Below are positions 17,303 to 26,010 of a stretch of DNA of 64,000 nucleotides, in pieces; within the stretch, counting starts at the first letter, position 1; every line of letters starts with the position of its first letter. Origin of the DNA: an uncultured Flavobacteriaceae bacterium (GTDB taxonomy: Bacteria; Bacteroidota; Bacteroidia; Flavobacteriales; Flavobacteriaceae); contig CANNCM010000001.1 of the NCBI GenBank assembly GCA_947503105.1, positions 186,001 to 250,000 of the forward strand, in the 5' to 3' direction. Below the pieces are notes generated by a model. It did no database searches, had not been told where the DNA came from, and saw only the letters and a program-made list of their open reading frames with translations. The position numbers and the translations under genes are program-made.

Positions 17303-18346
17303 TTAATTTATGCTATTCCAACCTTGGGCAGTCAGTGGTATTTTTTCATCACCACGAGTGACCAAATGCATACCAGAATTTGCATCCGTCATATACCCAA
17401 TCACCGTTAAATTTGGATTGGCTTTAATTTTGGGATAGTCGTCTTGACTAATCGACATTAGCAACTCATAATCCTCGCCTCCACTGAGGGCAATAGTCGT
17501 ACTGTCCAAATTAAATTCTTCACAAGTGGAAATCACCTGAGGGTCAAGAGGAATTTTTTCTTCATACACATCGCAACCAACATGGCTTTGCTTGCACAAA
17601 TGAATAATTTCTGAAGATAATCCATCGCTAATATCAATCATAGCTGTCGGTTTTACGTCTAAATCTTGAAGTAATTGAATAATATCCTTTCGGGCTTCGG
17701 GCTTAAGTTGGCGTTCTATAATGTAGGTGTAGGCATCAAGATCGGGTTGATTATTTGGATTGACCTTAAACACTTCTTTTTCGCGTTCCAAAACTTGAAG
17801 CCCTAAATATGCTGCACCAATATCTCCAGAAACTACCAATAAGTCGTTTGGCTTTGCTCCGCTACGCTTTACAACATCGGCAGCATGTAGTGTACCAATA
17901 GCGGTAACAGAAATTGTAAGTCCACTTGTAGATGAAGTTGTATCACCACCAACGACATCTACGCCATACACCTTTGCAGCCGTATGAATTCCATCATACA
18001 AAGCTTCCAAAGCTTCCAACCCAAAACGATTGGATACTGCAATAGAAACGGTAACTTGAGTTGCATGAGCATTCATCGCATATATATCAGACAAATTCAC
18101 AATTATAGCCTTGTATCCGAGGTGTTTTAATGGCATATAACTCAAATCAAAATGAACACCCTCTACCAATAAATCTGTAGAAACCACCACCGATTTTTCT
18201 TTAAAATCCAACACCGCAGCATCGTCACCAATTCCTAAAATTGTACTAGAGTTTTTTGCTGAAAAATTTGAAGTCAAATGCTCAATTAGCCCAAATTCTC
18301 CCAATTCGGACAATGCTGTTTTCTTTTGATTTTTATCTTCTATCAT
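17303..18346 (-). CDS. thiL: Thiamine-monophosphate kinase
   Basis: Phosphorylates thiamine monophosphate to the cofactor thiamine diphosphate. 347 residues from the ATG at 18346 (MIEDKNQKKTAL); an earlier in-frame Met at 18364 adds six residues with no family support. PurM-like fold with metal and ATP sites: GIGDDAAVLDF (about residue 40), VSTDLLVEGVHFDL, VVGGDTTSSTSG (about 118) and IDISDGLSSEIIHL (about 205). SGGEDYELL near the C-terminus is typical. It converges with gldD (2 nt apart) with no clear terminator. No TPP riboswitch is seen upstream. Confidence 0.95.
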   Translation of the reverse strand: MIEDKNQKKTALSELGEFGLIEHLTSNFSAKNSSTILGIGDDAAVLDFKEKSVVVSTDLLVEGVHFDLSYMPLKHLGYKAIIVNLSDIYAMNAHATQVTVSIAVSNRFGLEALEALYDGIHTAAKVYGVDVVGGDTTSSTSGLTISVTAIGTLHAADVVKRSGAKPNDLLVVSGDIGAAYLGLQVLEREKEVFKVNPNNQPDLDAYTYIIERQLKPEARKDIIQLLQDLDVKPTAMIDISDGLSSEIIHLCKQSHVGCDVYEEKIPLDPQVISTCEEFNLDSTTIALSGGEDYELLMSISQDDYPKIKANPNLTVIGYMTDANSGMHLVTRGDEKIPLTAQGWNSIN

Positions 18347-18428
18347 GCTGCAAAAATACGGCAATTCTGCTTTTTTTTATATTTAATTACAGATTTTAGT
18401 GTAAATTGGTGTTCCATATATTTATTTT

Positions 18429-19778
18429 ATGAACTTTTATAAAACTACTGTATTCTCAATTTTTATATCTTTTTTTGGGTTGTTATTGAGTTGTGAAAAT
18501 GAACTTGCTGGCAACACCTATTCTGACACTGATGGAGACGGAATATATGATGCTCTTGATAACTGTCCTACTGTTGCCAATCCCAATCAAGACGATAGCG
18601 ATGGCGATGGCATAGGAGATCTTTGTGATGAAGTATCGTTCACATCTTCGCCTTGTATCAATGGTTTTGCAGGAGTTTACCCTTGTAATGGCTACGATTT
18701 AGTGGGCTACTTATCATTACAAGGCTTAAGTATTAACCCTGGCGGTTCTATTTCTGGTAATGATTCTTGGGGATGGACCGACCCTGACGATGGTAAAGAA
18801 TATGCCCTGGTTGGTTTATCTTCTCACACTGCTTTTGTTGATATGAGTGACCCCGATAATTTAAAACTCATAGGCATTTTGCCAACTGCTACTGTAAATA
18901 GCAGCTGGCGCGACATAAAAGTGTATCAAAATCATGCGTTTATTGTTAGTGAAGCAAACAGCCATGGGATGCAAGTTTTCGATTTGACACGACTAAGAGA
19001 TGTTGAAAACACCCCTGTAGAGTTTGATGCTGATACCCATTTTACAGAATTTGGTAGCGCTCATAATATTGTTATTAATGAAGAGTCTGGCTATGCCTAT
19101 GTTGTTGGCACTAACAGAAATGGTCCATATAACGGAGGTCCATTATTTATCAATATTCAAAATCCAACAGCTCCTATTTTCGAAGGAGGTTTTGCTAATG
19201 GCGGCTATTCTCATGATGCTCAAGTTGTGACCTATAATGGCCCAGATACAGACTATTCGGGTAAAGAAATTTTGATTGGTAGTAATGAAGACGAAGTTGT
19301 TATTGTAGATGTTAGTGATAAAATGAATCCTGTAATAATTTCAACCATTGGATACAGCAATATTCAATATACACACCAAGGTTGGTTTACAGAAGATTTA
19401 CGCTATTTTATTGTTGGTGATGAACTTGACGAACAAAATATTGGTACCAATACACGCACCCTTATTTTTGATTTTAATGACTTAGATAGTCCTACTTTAA
19501 GCTTTGAATATATTGCCCAAAACACATCTATAGATCACAACGGATATACTGTTGGCGACCGTTATTTCTTGGCGAGCTATAGAGCAGGAATGCGAGAAAT
19601 TGACATTAGCAACATAGGAAATCAATCCATGGAAGAGGTTGGATTTTTTGATACATATCCTAGCAATGACAATGCAGCTTTTAATGGCGTATGGAATGTT
19701 TATCCTTACTTTGAAAGCAGAAATATAGTCATCAGCGATATCGAAAAAGGGTTGTTTATTGTTAAAAAAAGTGAGTAG
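18429..19778 (+). CDS. LVIVD-repeat lipoprotein with thrombospondin type 3 repeats (choice-of-anchor B type)
   Basis: Secreted lipoprotein of 449 residues: signal peptide ending LLLSCENE with the lipobox Cys at about 22. Next come calcium-binding type 3 thrombospondin repeats ([15 protein letters not shown] and [13 protein letters not shown], about 34-68). The remainder is a propeller-like domain of LVIVD/choice-of-anchor B type: [54 protein letters not shown] and [10 protein letters not shown]. Repeated histidines (GSAHNI, YSHDAQV, YTHQGW, SIDHNGY) occur once per blade and could face one site, possibly for metal. First gene of a four-gene operon with the MbnP/MbnH-like pair. Biochemical role unknown. 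Confidence 0.85.
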   Translation: MNFYKTTVFSIFISFFGLLLSCENELAGNTYSDTDGDGIYDALDNCPTVANPNQDDSDGDGIGDLCDEVSFTSSPCINGFAGVYPCNGYDLVGYLSLQGLSINPGGSISGNDSWGWTDPDDGKEYALVGLSSHTAFVDMSDPDNLKLIGILPTATVNSSWRDIKVYQNHAFIVSEANSHGMQVFDLTRLRDVENTPVEFDADTHFTEFGSAHNIVINEESGYAYVVGTNRNGPYNGGPLFINIQNPTAPIFEGGFANGGYSHDAQVVTYNGPDTDYSGKEILIGSNEDEVVIVDVSDKMNPVIISTIGYSNIQYTHQGWFTEDLRYFIVGDELDEQNIGTNTRTLIFDFNDLDSPTLSFEYIAQNTSIDHNGYTVGDRYFLASYRAGMREIDISNIGNQSMEEVGFFDTYPSNDNAAFNGVWNVYPYFESRNIVISDIEKGLFIVKKSE

Positions 19779-19789
19779 AATTCAAAATA

Positions 19790-21139
19790 ATGAATAGTAT
19801 ACAAAACATATCATACCGTTGTTTTGTTTTTATAGCCCTAACGTTAAACCTAGGCTGTGAATCCTCCGACAGTGTTTTACCAACAGAAACTCAATCCGTA
19901 GAAATTGAACAAATTTCAACAATCGGTGGCACCAAAAATGAAAGTGCACAATCGGTTATTAGAACTCCAGATGGCGGTTATGCTGTTTTTGGTTATACCC
20001 AAAGTATAGATGGTGATATCTCTAATAAAAATAATATCTCCTATGATTATTGGTTGCTGAAATTTGATGCCACAGGAGAAGAGCAATGGCAAAAGGTATA
20101 TGGCGGTTCGGACGATGATCGTGGGCAAGATATCATCACAACTAATGATGGCGGTTATGCGCTTTTAGGAAGCAGTCAAAGTAATGATGACGATGTTTCA
20201 AACAACGCAGGTAGCAATGATTTTTGGGTAGTAAAACTGAATGCTTCTGGAACAGTTATTTGGGAAAAATCGTTTGGTTATGCTGGTGCAGATAGTGCTT
20301 TTTCTATTATTCAAACACAAGACAATGGGTTTTTATTATCGGGTGTGCTTGATGTTTCTGCCTCAAATGGCGCTGGCAACAATAGACTAAGAATGCAACG
20401 CCATGCCGGAGGTGATTATTGGGTGGTCAAATTAGATGCTGCAGGCGAACTGCAATGGAGCCGCTATTTTGGTGGAACATTTACAGATACCGCCAATGAT
20501 GCTGTACAAACTACAGACGGAAATTTCCTAATTATCGGTTCTTCTGATAGCGAGGATGTAGACATCAATAACAACAAAGGAACCTATGATTTTTGGATTG
20601 TTAAACTCAATAGTGCTGGCACATTAGTTTGGGAAAAATCGTTTGGTGGCAGCGAAATTGATGAAGCAAGAGCCATTGTATCAACTGCGGATGGTAACTA
20701 TTTGATTGTTGGAGATTCAAGAAGTAATGATAGGGATGTGAACACTAATAATGGCGCTGCAGATATTTGGATGATAAAAATAAATTCCAATGGTGAATTG
20801 CTGTGGGAAAAACCCTTTGGAGGCAGCAGTTTCGATGGTGTTAAAGCCATTTACAAAACACAAAATAATGAATTTCTAGTCGCTGGAAATTCAAGAAGCT
20901 CTGATGGTAATTTAAACCAAAATAATGGCCAAAATGACGCATGGATTTTTAAAATTAATGCACAAGGAAACTTGAAATGGCAGGCCACTGTTGGTGGTAG
21001 CAATGTAGATTTGTTGATGGGTGTAACACAACTTGAAAATGGAACCATTATTGCAGTTGGTAACACCAATAGTTCAGATCTTGATATTTCTGAAAATAAA
21101 GGATTTTCAGATGTTTTAATTATTAAAGCAAAAGAATGA
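19790..21139 (+). CDS. Lipoprotein with seven propeller-type repeats, function unknown
   Basis: 449 residues; signal peptide with lipobox near LNLGCESS (Cys about 24). The mature protein is seven tandem repeats of about 50-65 residues, each with the pattern GG(S/T)-x-D, an I(I/V)xTxDGGY-like strand, a GxSxSxDxD turn with Asn and Asp, then DxWxxKL and GxxxWEKxFGG. Seven repeats suggest a closed seven-bladed beta-propeller. Repeat 3 has an extra stretch (NNRLRMQRHAGGD) before its DYWVVKL strand. The Asp/Asn turns look suited to calcium. The gene starts 11 nt after the LVIVD gene, and its end overlaps the MbnP-like gene (ATGA). I know no assigned function; an outer-surface partner of the MbnP/MbnH pair is inferred from context only. 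Confidence 0.8.
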   Translation: MNSIQNISYRCFVFIALTLNLGCESSDSVLPTETQSVEIEQISTIGGTKNESAQSVIRTPDGGYAVFGYTQSIDGDISNKNNISYDYWLLKFDATGEEQWQKVYGGSDDDRGQDIITTNDGGYALLGSSQSNDDDVSNNAGSNDFWVVKLNASGTVIWEKSFGYAGADSAFSIIQTQDNGFLLSGVLDVSASNGAGNNRLRMQRHAGGDYWVVKLDAAGELQWSRYFGGTFTDTANDAVQTTDGNFLIIGSSDSEDVDINNNKGTYDFWIVKLNSAGTLVWEKSFGGSEIDEARAIVSTADGNYLIVGDSRSNDRDVNTNNGAADIWMIKINSNGELLWEKPFGGSSFDGVKAIYKTQNNEFLVAGNSRSSDGNLNQNNGQNDAWIFKINAQGNLKWQATVGGSNVDLLMGVTQLENGTIIAVGNTNSSDLDISENKGFSDVLIIKAKE

Positions 21140-21906
21140 AATTTAATCTAATTTTTTTAGCGCTAGCCGTTATGTTTGTTGGCTGTGAAAAAGACAATGA
21201 TGATGATATTAGCGCCATTTCAACTGTAAATTTTAAGTTTACACACAAATGGAATGAAACGGAAGTTTTAAACACAAATTTTAATACCCTTCAATTTACA
21301 AATGCTTTTGGAAATGAGCTGACTATAGAACGCTTGCGCTATTTGATTTCTAAAATAAAGTTAACCAAAAATACAGGAGAAGTCATCACAATAAATGAAT
21401 ACACTTTGGTAGATTTAGAAGATATAAATTCATTGAGTTTCACCACAAATCAAGCTGTAGCATTGGGCCATTATTCTAATATTTCTTTTGTATTTGGATT
21501 TACGAACGAGGACAATACCGATGGCACATACACCGATTTAAATTCTGCATCATGGAACGTTCCTGCGCTGCTGGGGGGTGGCTATCACTATATGCAATTG
21601 GACGGAAAATACATCAACAGTTCCAATATTGAAACGGGATACAATTATCATGCGATTCGTGCTGCAGACAATCCAGGTCCAAATCCAAGCTTTCCACAAG
21701 ATACTTTTTTTGAAGTTAATTTAGGAGAAATACACCTCAATGGAACTACTCAAATCACCATCGCAATGGACATTGCACAATGGTTTAAAGAACCCAACTT
21801 ATGGGATTTGAATCAATACGATCAAATGTTGATGCCCAATAGTACAGCTCAAATTCTGATGTATCAAAATGGTCAAAATGTTTTTAATTTAGTTTCTGTT
21901 GAATAA
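21136..21906 (+). CDS. MbnP-like copper-binding family lipoprotein
   Basis: 256 residues with a lipoprotein signal (LAVMFVGCEKD, Cys about 17) and an acidic DNDDD linker. The body matches the MbnP-like domain: VNFKFTHKWN, NELTIERLRYLISKIKL, DLEDINSLSF, ISFVFGFTNED, the core block around SASWNVPALLGGGYHYMQLDGKY, and EVNLGEIHLNG. In methanotrophs MbnP binds copper through a kynurenine made from a tryptophan by its diheme partner MbnH. Tryptophans here are at 39, 140, 216 and 223, and histidines at 37, 112, 151, 172 and 200, so a His/oxidised-Trp copper site is possible. The diheme gene overlaps its end by 8 nt. Family membership is likely; copper binding in this organism is inferred. Confidence 0.82.
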   Translation: MKFNLIFLALAVMFVGCEKDNDDDISAISTVNFKFTHKWNETEVLNTNFNTLQFTNAFGNELTIERLRYLISKIKLTKNTGEVITINEYTLVDLEDINSLSFTTNQAVALGHYSNISFVFGFTNEDNTDGTYTDLNSASWNVPALLGGGYHYMQLDGKYINSSNIETGYNYHAIRAADNPGPNPSFPQDTFFEVNLGEIHLNGTTQITIAMDIAQWFKEPNLWDLNQYDQMLMPNSTAQILMYQNGQNVFNLVSVE

Positions 21907-22972
21907 AATTTTTAAATATAGCTTAGTCCTTTTAATTGCTTGTTTTGCATGCTCAGAAGATGACACAAACAACACCAATAGATATGTTCCTAAACCAGTT
22001 AATTTAGATATTCCAGAGGTTTTTGAAAATCGTATTCTGCCAGCTGTAATTCCAGCAAACAACCCCCTTACAGAAGAAGGAATAGCCCTTGGAAAAAAAT
22101 TATTTTTTGATAAAAAATTATCCGCCAATAATTCACAATCTTGTGCCACGTGCCACGCCCCTCAAAAAGCATTTACAAATAACCTTCAGTTTAGTATTGG
22201 AATCGATCAAATAGAAGGCACTCGAAACAGCATGCCCCTGTTTAATTTGGCATGGAATTATGATGATAAATTTTTCTGGGATGGCCGAGAACTTAGTCTA
22301 GAACGTCAGGTTTTTGACCCGATTACAAATCCTATCGAAATGCACAATACACTGGATAATGTAGTGCACTATTTGCAACAAGATCCAAACTACCCAACCC
22401 TATTCGAACACGCTTTTGGCACTTCAACAATAGATTCTGTGCTAGTGAGCAAAGCAATCGCACAATTTGAACGCACCATTATCTCTGCAAATTCAAAATT
22501 TGATCGATACCTCTTGGGTGAAGCTACTCTTACTCCACAAGAGCAAGAAGGTTTCAATGTTTTTATGGATGAAAACCGTGGAGACTGTTTTCATTGTCAT
22601 GGCAGCGAAAATAACCCGCTTTGGACAGACAATAAATTTCACAACAATGGCCTCGATGCCAACCCTACAGACTTAGGGCTTTCAATTGCTACTGGCGACC
22701 CAAATGATAATGGCAAATTTAGATCTCCGTCTCTAAGAAATCTTGCATTTACAGCACCCTACATGCACGATGGACGATTTGCAACATTAGAAGAGGTTAT
22801 CAATCACTACAGCGAAGGGCTACAAAACTCCCCAACAATTGATCCATTGATGAAAAAAGTAGCACAAGGCGGAGTACAGCTTAGTACTGAAGATAAAGAA
22901 AATTTAAAGCAATTTTTACTGACACTTTCCGACTTCGAATTCATCAACAATCCACAATACGCTCACCCATAA
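21899..22972 (+). CDS. MbnH-like diheme cytochrome c peroxidase-family protein
   Basis: 357 residues from a TTG start that overlaps the previous gene by 8 nt; the signal peptide is of lipoprotein type (LLIACFACSEDD). Two c-type heme motifs are present: CATCH (82-86) and CFHCH (230-234). Family blocks include GIALGKKLFFDKKLS, SCATCHAPQKAFT, NLAWNYDDKFFWDGR, GNxKFRSPSLRN-like sequence (GKFRSPSLRNLA) and TAPYMHDGRFATLEEV, where Met289 is a possible axial ligand of the second heme. Such proteins are either H2O2-reducing peroxidases or MauG/MbnH-type enzymes that oxidise residues of a partner protein. The translationally coupled MbnP-like gene favours the second. Periplasmic and lipid-anchored by its signal. 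Confidence 0.88.
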   Translation: MNKIFKYSLVLLIACFACSEDDTNNTNRYVPKPVNLDIPEVFENRILPAVIPANNPLTEEGIALGKKLFFDKKLSANNSQSCATCHAPQKAFTNNLQFSIGIDQIEGTRNSMPLFNLAWNYDDKFFWDGRELSLERQVFDPITNPIEMHNTLDNVVHYLQQDPNYPTLFEHAFGTSTIDSVLVSKAIAQFERTIISANSKFDRYLLGEATLTPQEQEGFNVFMDENRGDCFHCHGSENNPLWTDNKFHNNGLDANPTDLGLSIATGDPNDNGKFRSPSLRNLAFTAPYMHDGRFATLEEVINHYSEGLQNSPTIDPLMKKVAQGGVQLSTEDKENLKQFLLTLSDFEFINNPQYAHP

Positions 22973-23036
22973 CAAAAACCTATAATTGCATATGCTAATA
23001 TAATGTTAGTAAGTAGCATTTATAGGGGTTATGTTG

Positions 23037-23044
23037 TATATTTG
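23037..23044 (+). promoter_or_regulatory. Candidate -7 promoter element for the suf operon
   Basis: TATATTTG, an exact TAnnTTTG match, 33 nt upstream of the iscA-like ATG and downstream of the MbnH-like stop. It suggests that the suf operon has its own promoter. Confidence 0.55.
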
Positions 23045-23077
23045 CTCTTTATTTAGAAAGTATCTATATAAGACATC

Positions 23078-23407
23078 ATGATAAAGGTAAGCGAAACAGC
23101 AAAAAATAAAGTACAAACATTGATGCTTGAGGATGGTTTTGATCCTCAAAAAGATTTTGTTCGCGTTGGTGTAAAAAGCGGCGGGTGCTCTGGGCTTTCT
23201 TACGACCTTAAATTTGACCGTGAACAAATTGATAGCGACAAAGTATTTGAAGATAATGGCATCAAAATCATCGTTGATACCAAAAGCTTCTTGTACCTCA
23301 TAGGAACAACTCTGGATTTTTCTGGAGGCCTAAACGGCAGTGGTTTTGTGTTTAATAATCCCAATGCAAACCGCACCTGCGGTTGCGGAGAATCATTCTC
23401 TTTATAA
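23078..23407 (+). CDS. A-type iron-sulfur carrier (IscA/SufA/ErpA family)
   Basis: Scaffold or carrier that passes Fe-S clusters from the SUF machine to target proteins. 109 residues. The three conserved cysteines are present: Cys37 in [13 protein letters not shown] and Cys101 and Cys103 in [10 protein letters not shown]. It is the first gene of the suf operon, 18 nt before sufB. IscA, SufA and ErpA cannot be told apart from sequence alone; context makes it the SufA equivalent. Confidence 0.93.
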   Translation: MIKVSETAKNKVQTLMLEDGFDPQKDFVRVGVKSGGCSGLSYDLKFDREQIDSDKVFEDNGIKIIVDTKSFLYLIGTTLDFSGGLNGSGFVFNNPNANRTCGCGESFSL

Positions 23408-23424
23408 AAACGAACAAAAAGCGT

Positions 23425-24873
23425 ATGAACAAATATACTGAAGACGACTTAAGAGAAGAACTAAAAACCAAGCAATACGAATATGGTTTTTATACAGATA
23501 TAGAATCTGACACCTTTCCTGTTGGTCTCGATGAATCCATTGTACGTGCCATATCCAAGAAAAAAAATGAGCCCGAATGGATGACAGAATGGCGATTGGA
23601 TGCCTTTAAAAAATGGAAAGACATGGAAGAGCCCGATTGGGCTAACGTGTCTTACGAAAAACCAGATTTTCAAGCAATTTCATATTACTCTGCACCCAAT
23701 AGTAAGCCAAAATATGACAGTATCGATGATGTTGATCCAGAACTTCTAGCCACTTTTGAAAAGCTTGGAATTTCGTTGGATGAACAAAAAAAATTAACTG
23801 GTGTGGCTATGGATGTTGTTGTTGATTCCGTTTCAGTGGCAACAACCTTCAAAAAAACACTTTCTGAAAAAGGCATCATTTTTATGAGCATTTCGGAAGC
23901 TATAAAAGAACATCCAGAATTAGTCAAAAAATACATTGGAACAGTGGTCCCAAAAACAGATAATTACTATGCAGCACTCAATAGCGCTGTGTTTAGTGAC
24001 GGAAGTTTCTGTTATATTCCAAAAGGGGTGCGTTGCCCAATGGAATTATCTACATACTTTAGAATAAATCAAGCAGGTACTGGCCAATTTGAACGTACTT
24101 TGGTTGTTGCAGATGAAGGGAGTTATGTGAGTTACTTAGAAGGATGCACTGCACCAAGCAGAGATGAAAATCAGTTGCATGCCGCAGTGGTAGAGCTTAT
24201 TGCCATGGACGATGCAGAGATAAAATATTCTACGGTTCAAAATTGGTATCCAGGAAATGCAGAAGGAAAAGGAGGGGTTTATAATTTTGTAACCAAACGT
24301 GGTCTTTGCGAAAAGAATGCCAAAATTTCTTGGACGCAAGTTGAAACAGGGAGTGCCGTAACATGGAAATACCCGTCCTGTGTGTTGAAAGGCGATAACT
24401 CTGTTGGAGAATTTTATTCCATCGCTGTAACCAACAACTATCAGCAAGCCGACACAGGAACCAAAATGATTCATTTGGGGAAAAACACAAAATCAACTAT
24501 CATAAGTAAAGGTATTTCTGCTGGACAATCTCAAAACAGTTATAGAGGACTTGTTCAGGTAAGTTCTAGAGCAGAAAATGCCCGAAACTTTTCTCAATGC
24601 GATAGTTTATTGATGGGGAATGAATGTGGAGCCCACACATTTCCATACATAGAAGCAAAAAACAAAACTGCCCAAATTGAACACGAAGCCACAACTAGTA
24701 AAATTGGTGAGGATCAAATTTTCTATTGCAATCAAAGAGGGATAGACACCGAAAAAGCCATTGCACTAATTGTCAATGGATTTAGTAAAGATGTTTTAAA
24801 TAAACTGCCGATGGAATTTGCAGTAGAAGCCCAAAAACTGTTGGAAATAAGTCTTGAAGGCTCTGTTGGATAA
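23425..24873 (+). CDS. sufB: Fe-S cluster assembly protein SufB
   Basis: Core scaffold subunit of SufBC2D, where new clusters are built. 482 residues from the ATG at 23425 ([13 protein letters not shown]); a possible frame start at 23383 lies inside the iscA-like gene and adds unrelated residues. Typical blocks are [58 protein letters not shown]-like sequence ([15 protein letters not shown]), [29 protein letters not shown], and [13 protein letters not shown] with the functional Cys. It is followed 12 nt later by a lipoprotein gene instead of sufC, an unusual insertion. Confidence 0.97.
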   Translation: MNKYTEDDLREELKTKQYEYGFYTDIESDTFPVGLDESIVRAISKKKNEPEWMTEWRLDAFKKWKDMEEPDWANVSYEKPDFQAISYYSAPNSKPKYDSIDDVDPELLATFEKLGISLDEQKKLTGVAMDVVVDSVSVATTFKKTLSEKGIIFMSISEAIKEHPELVKKYIGTVVPKTDNYYAALNSAVFSDGSFCYIPKGVRCPMELSTYFRINQAGTGQFERTLVVADEGSYVSYLEGCTAPSRDENQLHAAVVELIAMDDAEIKYSTVQNWYPGNAEGKGGVYNFVTKRGLCEKNAKISWTQVETGSAVTWKYPSCVLKGDNSVGEFYSIAVTNNYQQADTGTKMIHLGKNTKSTIISKGISAGQSQNSYRGLVQVSSRAENARNFSQCDSLLMGNECGAHTFPYIEAKNKTAQIEHEATTSKIGEDQIFYCNQRGIDTEKAIALIVNGFSKDVLNKLPMEFAVEAQKLLEISLEGSVG

Positions 24874-24885
24874 ATCTGTATTACT

Positions 24886-25239
24886 ATGAAAAAACATATT
24901 TTTTTAGCCTTATTTATATTCAGTTTTGGTTGTAAAAGCAATTCTGAAAAACTAGCAACAATCAAAGGTAATTATATTTTCTTTGATGATGCTGCAGTAT
25001 TACAAACAAAAGATGAGATTTATGGTGTTTTTATGAATACCAAAGCGCTTGAACTCAATGAAAAAGCAAAAGCACTCAACGCTAAGCCCTCGGAAATTAT
25101 TTATGTAGAACTCAAAGGAAAAATTTCTACAAAAAAAGACGAAAAAATAATGTGGGAAAAGAAATTTGATATTAAAGAAATCATATCAGTTTCGCCCAAA
25201 AAAGAAGCAAAAAAAACGCTAATTCTAGGAACAGAATAA
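24886..25239 (+). CDS. Small lipoprotein between sufB and sufC, NlpE-like domain possible
   Basis: 117 residues with a clear lipoprotein signal ([19 protein letters not shown], Cys16). The mature part reads [21 protein letters not shown], then [25 protein letters not shown]. The order aromatic-x-DDAAxL, a short strand, a helix and YVELKGKI resembles the OB-like domain of NlpE/COG3650 lipoproteins (typically YxADAAxFxDC with LVxLEGRI), though the Cys of that motif is missing. It sits 12 nt after sufB and 2 nt before sufC, so it must be co-transcribed with cytoplasmic Fe-S assembly genes although its product is exported. Function unknown; sensing of metal or envelope stress is a guess. Confidence 0.78.
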   Translation: MKKHIFLALFIFSFGCKSNSEKLATIKGNYIFFDDAAVLQTKDEIYGVFMNTKALELNEKAKALNAKPSEIIYVELKGKISTKKDEKIMWEKKFDIKEIISVSPKKEAKKTLILGTE

Positions 25240-25241
25240 TT

Positions 25242-26000
25242 ATGTTAAAAATAAATAACATTCATGCACATATAGATGAAAAATCTATATTAAAAGGGAT
25301 CAACTTGGATATAAAACCAGGTGAAGTACATGCCATTATGGGACCCAACGGCTCTGGTAAAAGTACACTTGCATCGGTAATTGCAGGAAAAGAAGATTAT
25401 GAAATTGAAAAAGGAACTATCCTTTTTGAAGGAGAAGACATTAGTGAATTGAGTGTAGAAGAACGAGCGCACAAAGGCGTCTTTTTGTCATTTCAATATC
25501 CAGTAGAAATCCCAGGGGTCACGGTAACAAATTTTATCAAAACAGCGCTAAACGAAACTCGAAAAGCAAAAGGTTTGGAGGATATGCCTGCCAGCGAAAT
25601 GCTAAAATCCATTCGTGAAAAAGCCGAACTTTTGGAAATTGACAGAAAATTCCTCTCTCGATCTTTGAATGAAGGATTTTCTGGAGGTGAAAAAAAGCGA
25701 AATGAAATCTTTCAAATGGCCATGCTTGAACCTAAACTTGCTATTTTGGATGAAACCGATTCAGGATTAGATATTGATGCCCTAAGAATTGTTGCAAACG
25801 GGGTAAATAAATTAAAAACAAAGGATAATGCCACACTAGTTATCACGCATTACCAACGCCTTCTAGATTATATTGTTCCAGATTATGTTCATGTTCTCTA
25901 CGATGGGAAAATTGTAAAATCTGGAGGGAAAGAATTGGCGTTCGAATTGGAAGAAAAAGGATATGATTGGATTAAACAAGAGGCCAATCAAAAAGCCTAA
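25242..26000 (+). CDS. sufC: Fe-S cluster assembly ATPase SufC
   Basis: ABC-type ATPase of the SufBC2D scaffold, cytoplasmic and not a transporter. 252 residues. Walker [10 protein letters not shown] (about residue 34), Q-loop in [12 protein letters not shown], signature [14 protein letters not shown] (about 143) with the SufC-typical GGEKKRNE, Walker [17 protein letters not shown] (about 166), and H-loop [12 protein letters not shown]. It begins 2 nt after the lipoprotein gene and is followed by sufD after 10 nt. Confidence 0.97.
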   Translation: MLKINNIHAHIDEKSILKGINLDIKPGEVHAIMGPNGSGKSTLASVIAGKEDYEIEKGTILFEGEDISELSVEERAHKGVFLSFQYPVEIPGVTVTNFIKTALNETRKAKGLEDMPASEMLKSIREKAELLEIDRKFLSRSLNEGFSGGEKKRNEIFQMAMLEPKLAILDETDSGLDIDALRIVANGVNKLKTKDNATLVITHYQRLLDYIVPDYVHVLYDGKIVKSGGKELAFELEEKGYDWIKQEANQKA

Positions 26001-26010
26001 AACGTAATTT

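Noticed and set aside
21899-22972. Plain cytochrome c peroxidase for H2O2 defence
   Set aside because: Possible by family, but the overlap with an MbnP-like gene makes a MauG/MbnH-type role more likely; kept as an alternative only.
23383-23424. Earlier start for sufB inside the iscA-like gene
   Set aside because: The added residues are unrelated to SufB, and the ATG at 23425 begins the conserved sequence.
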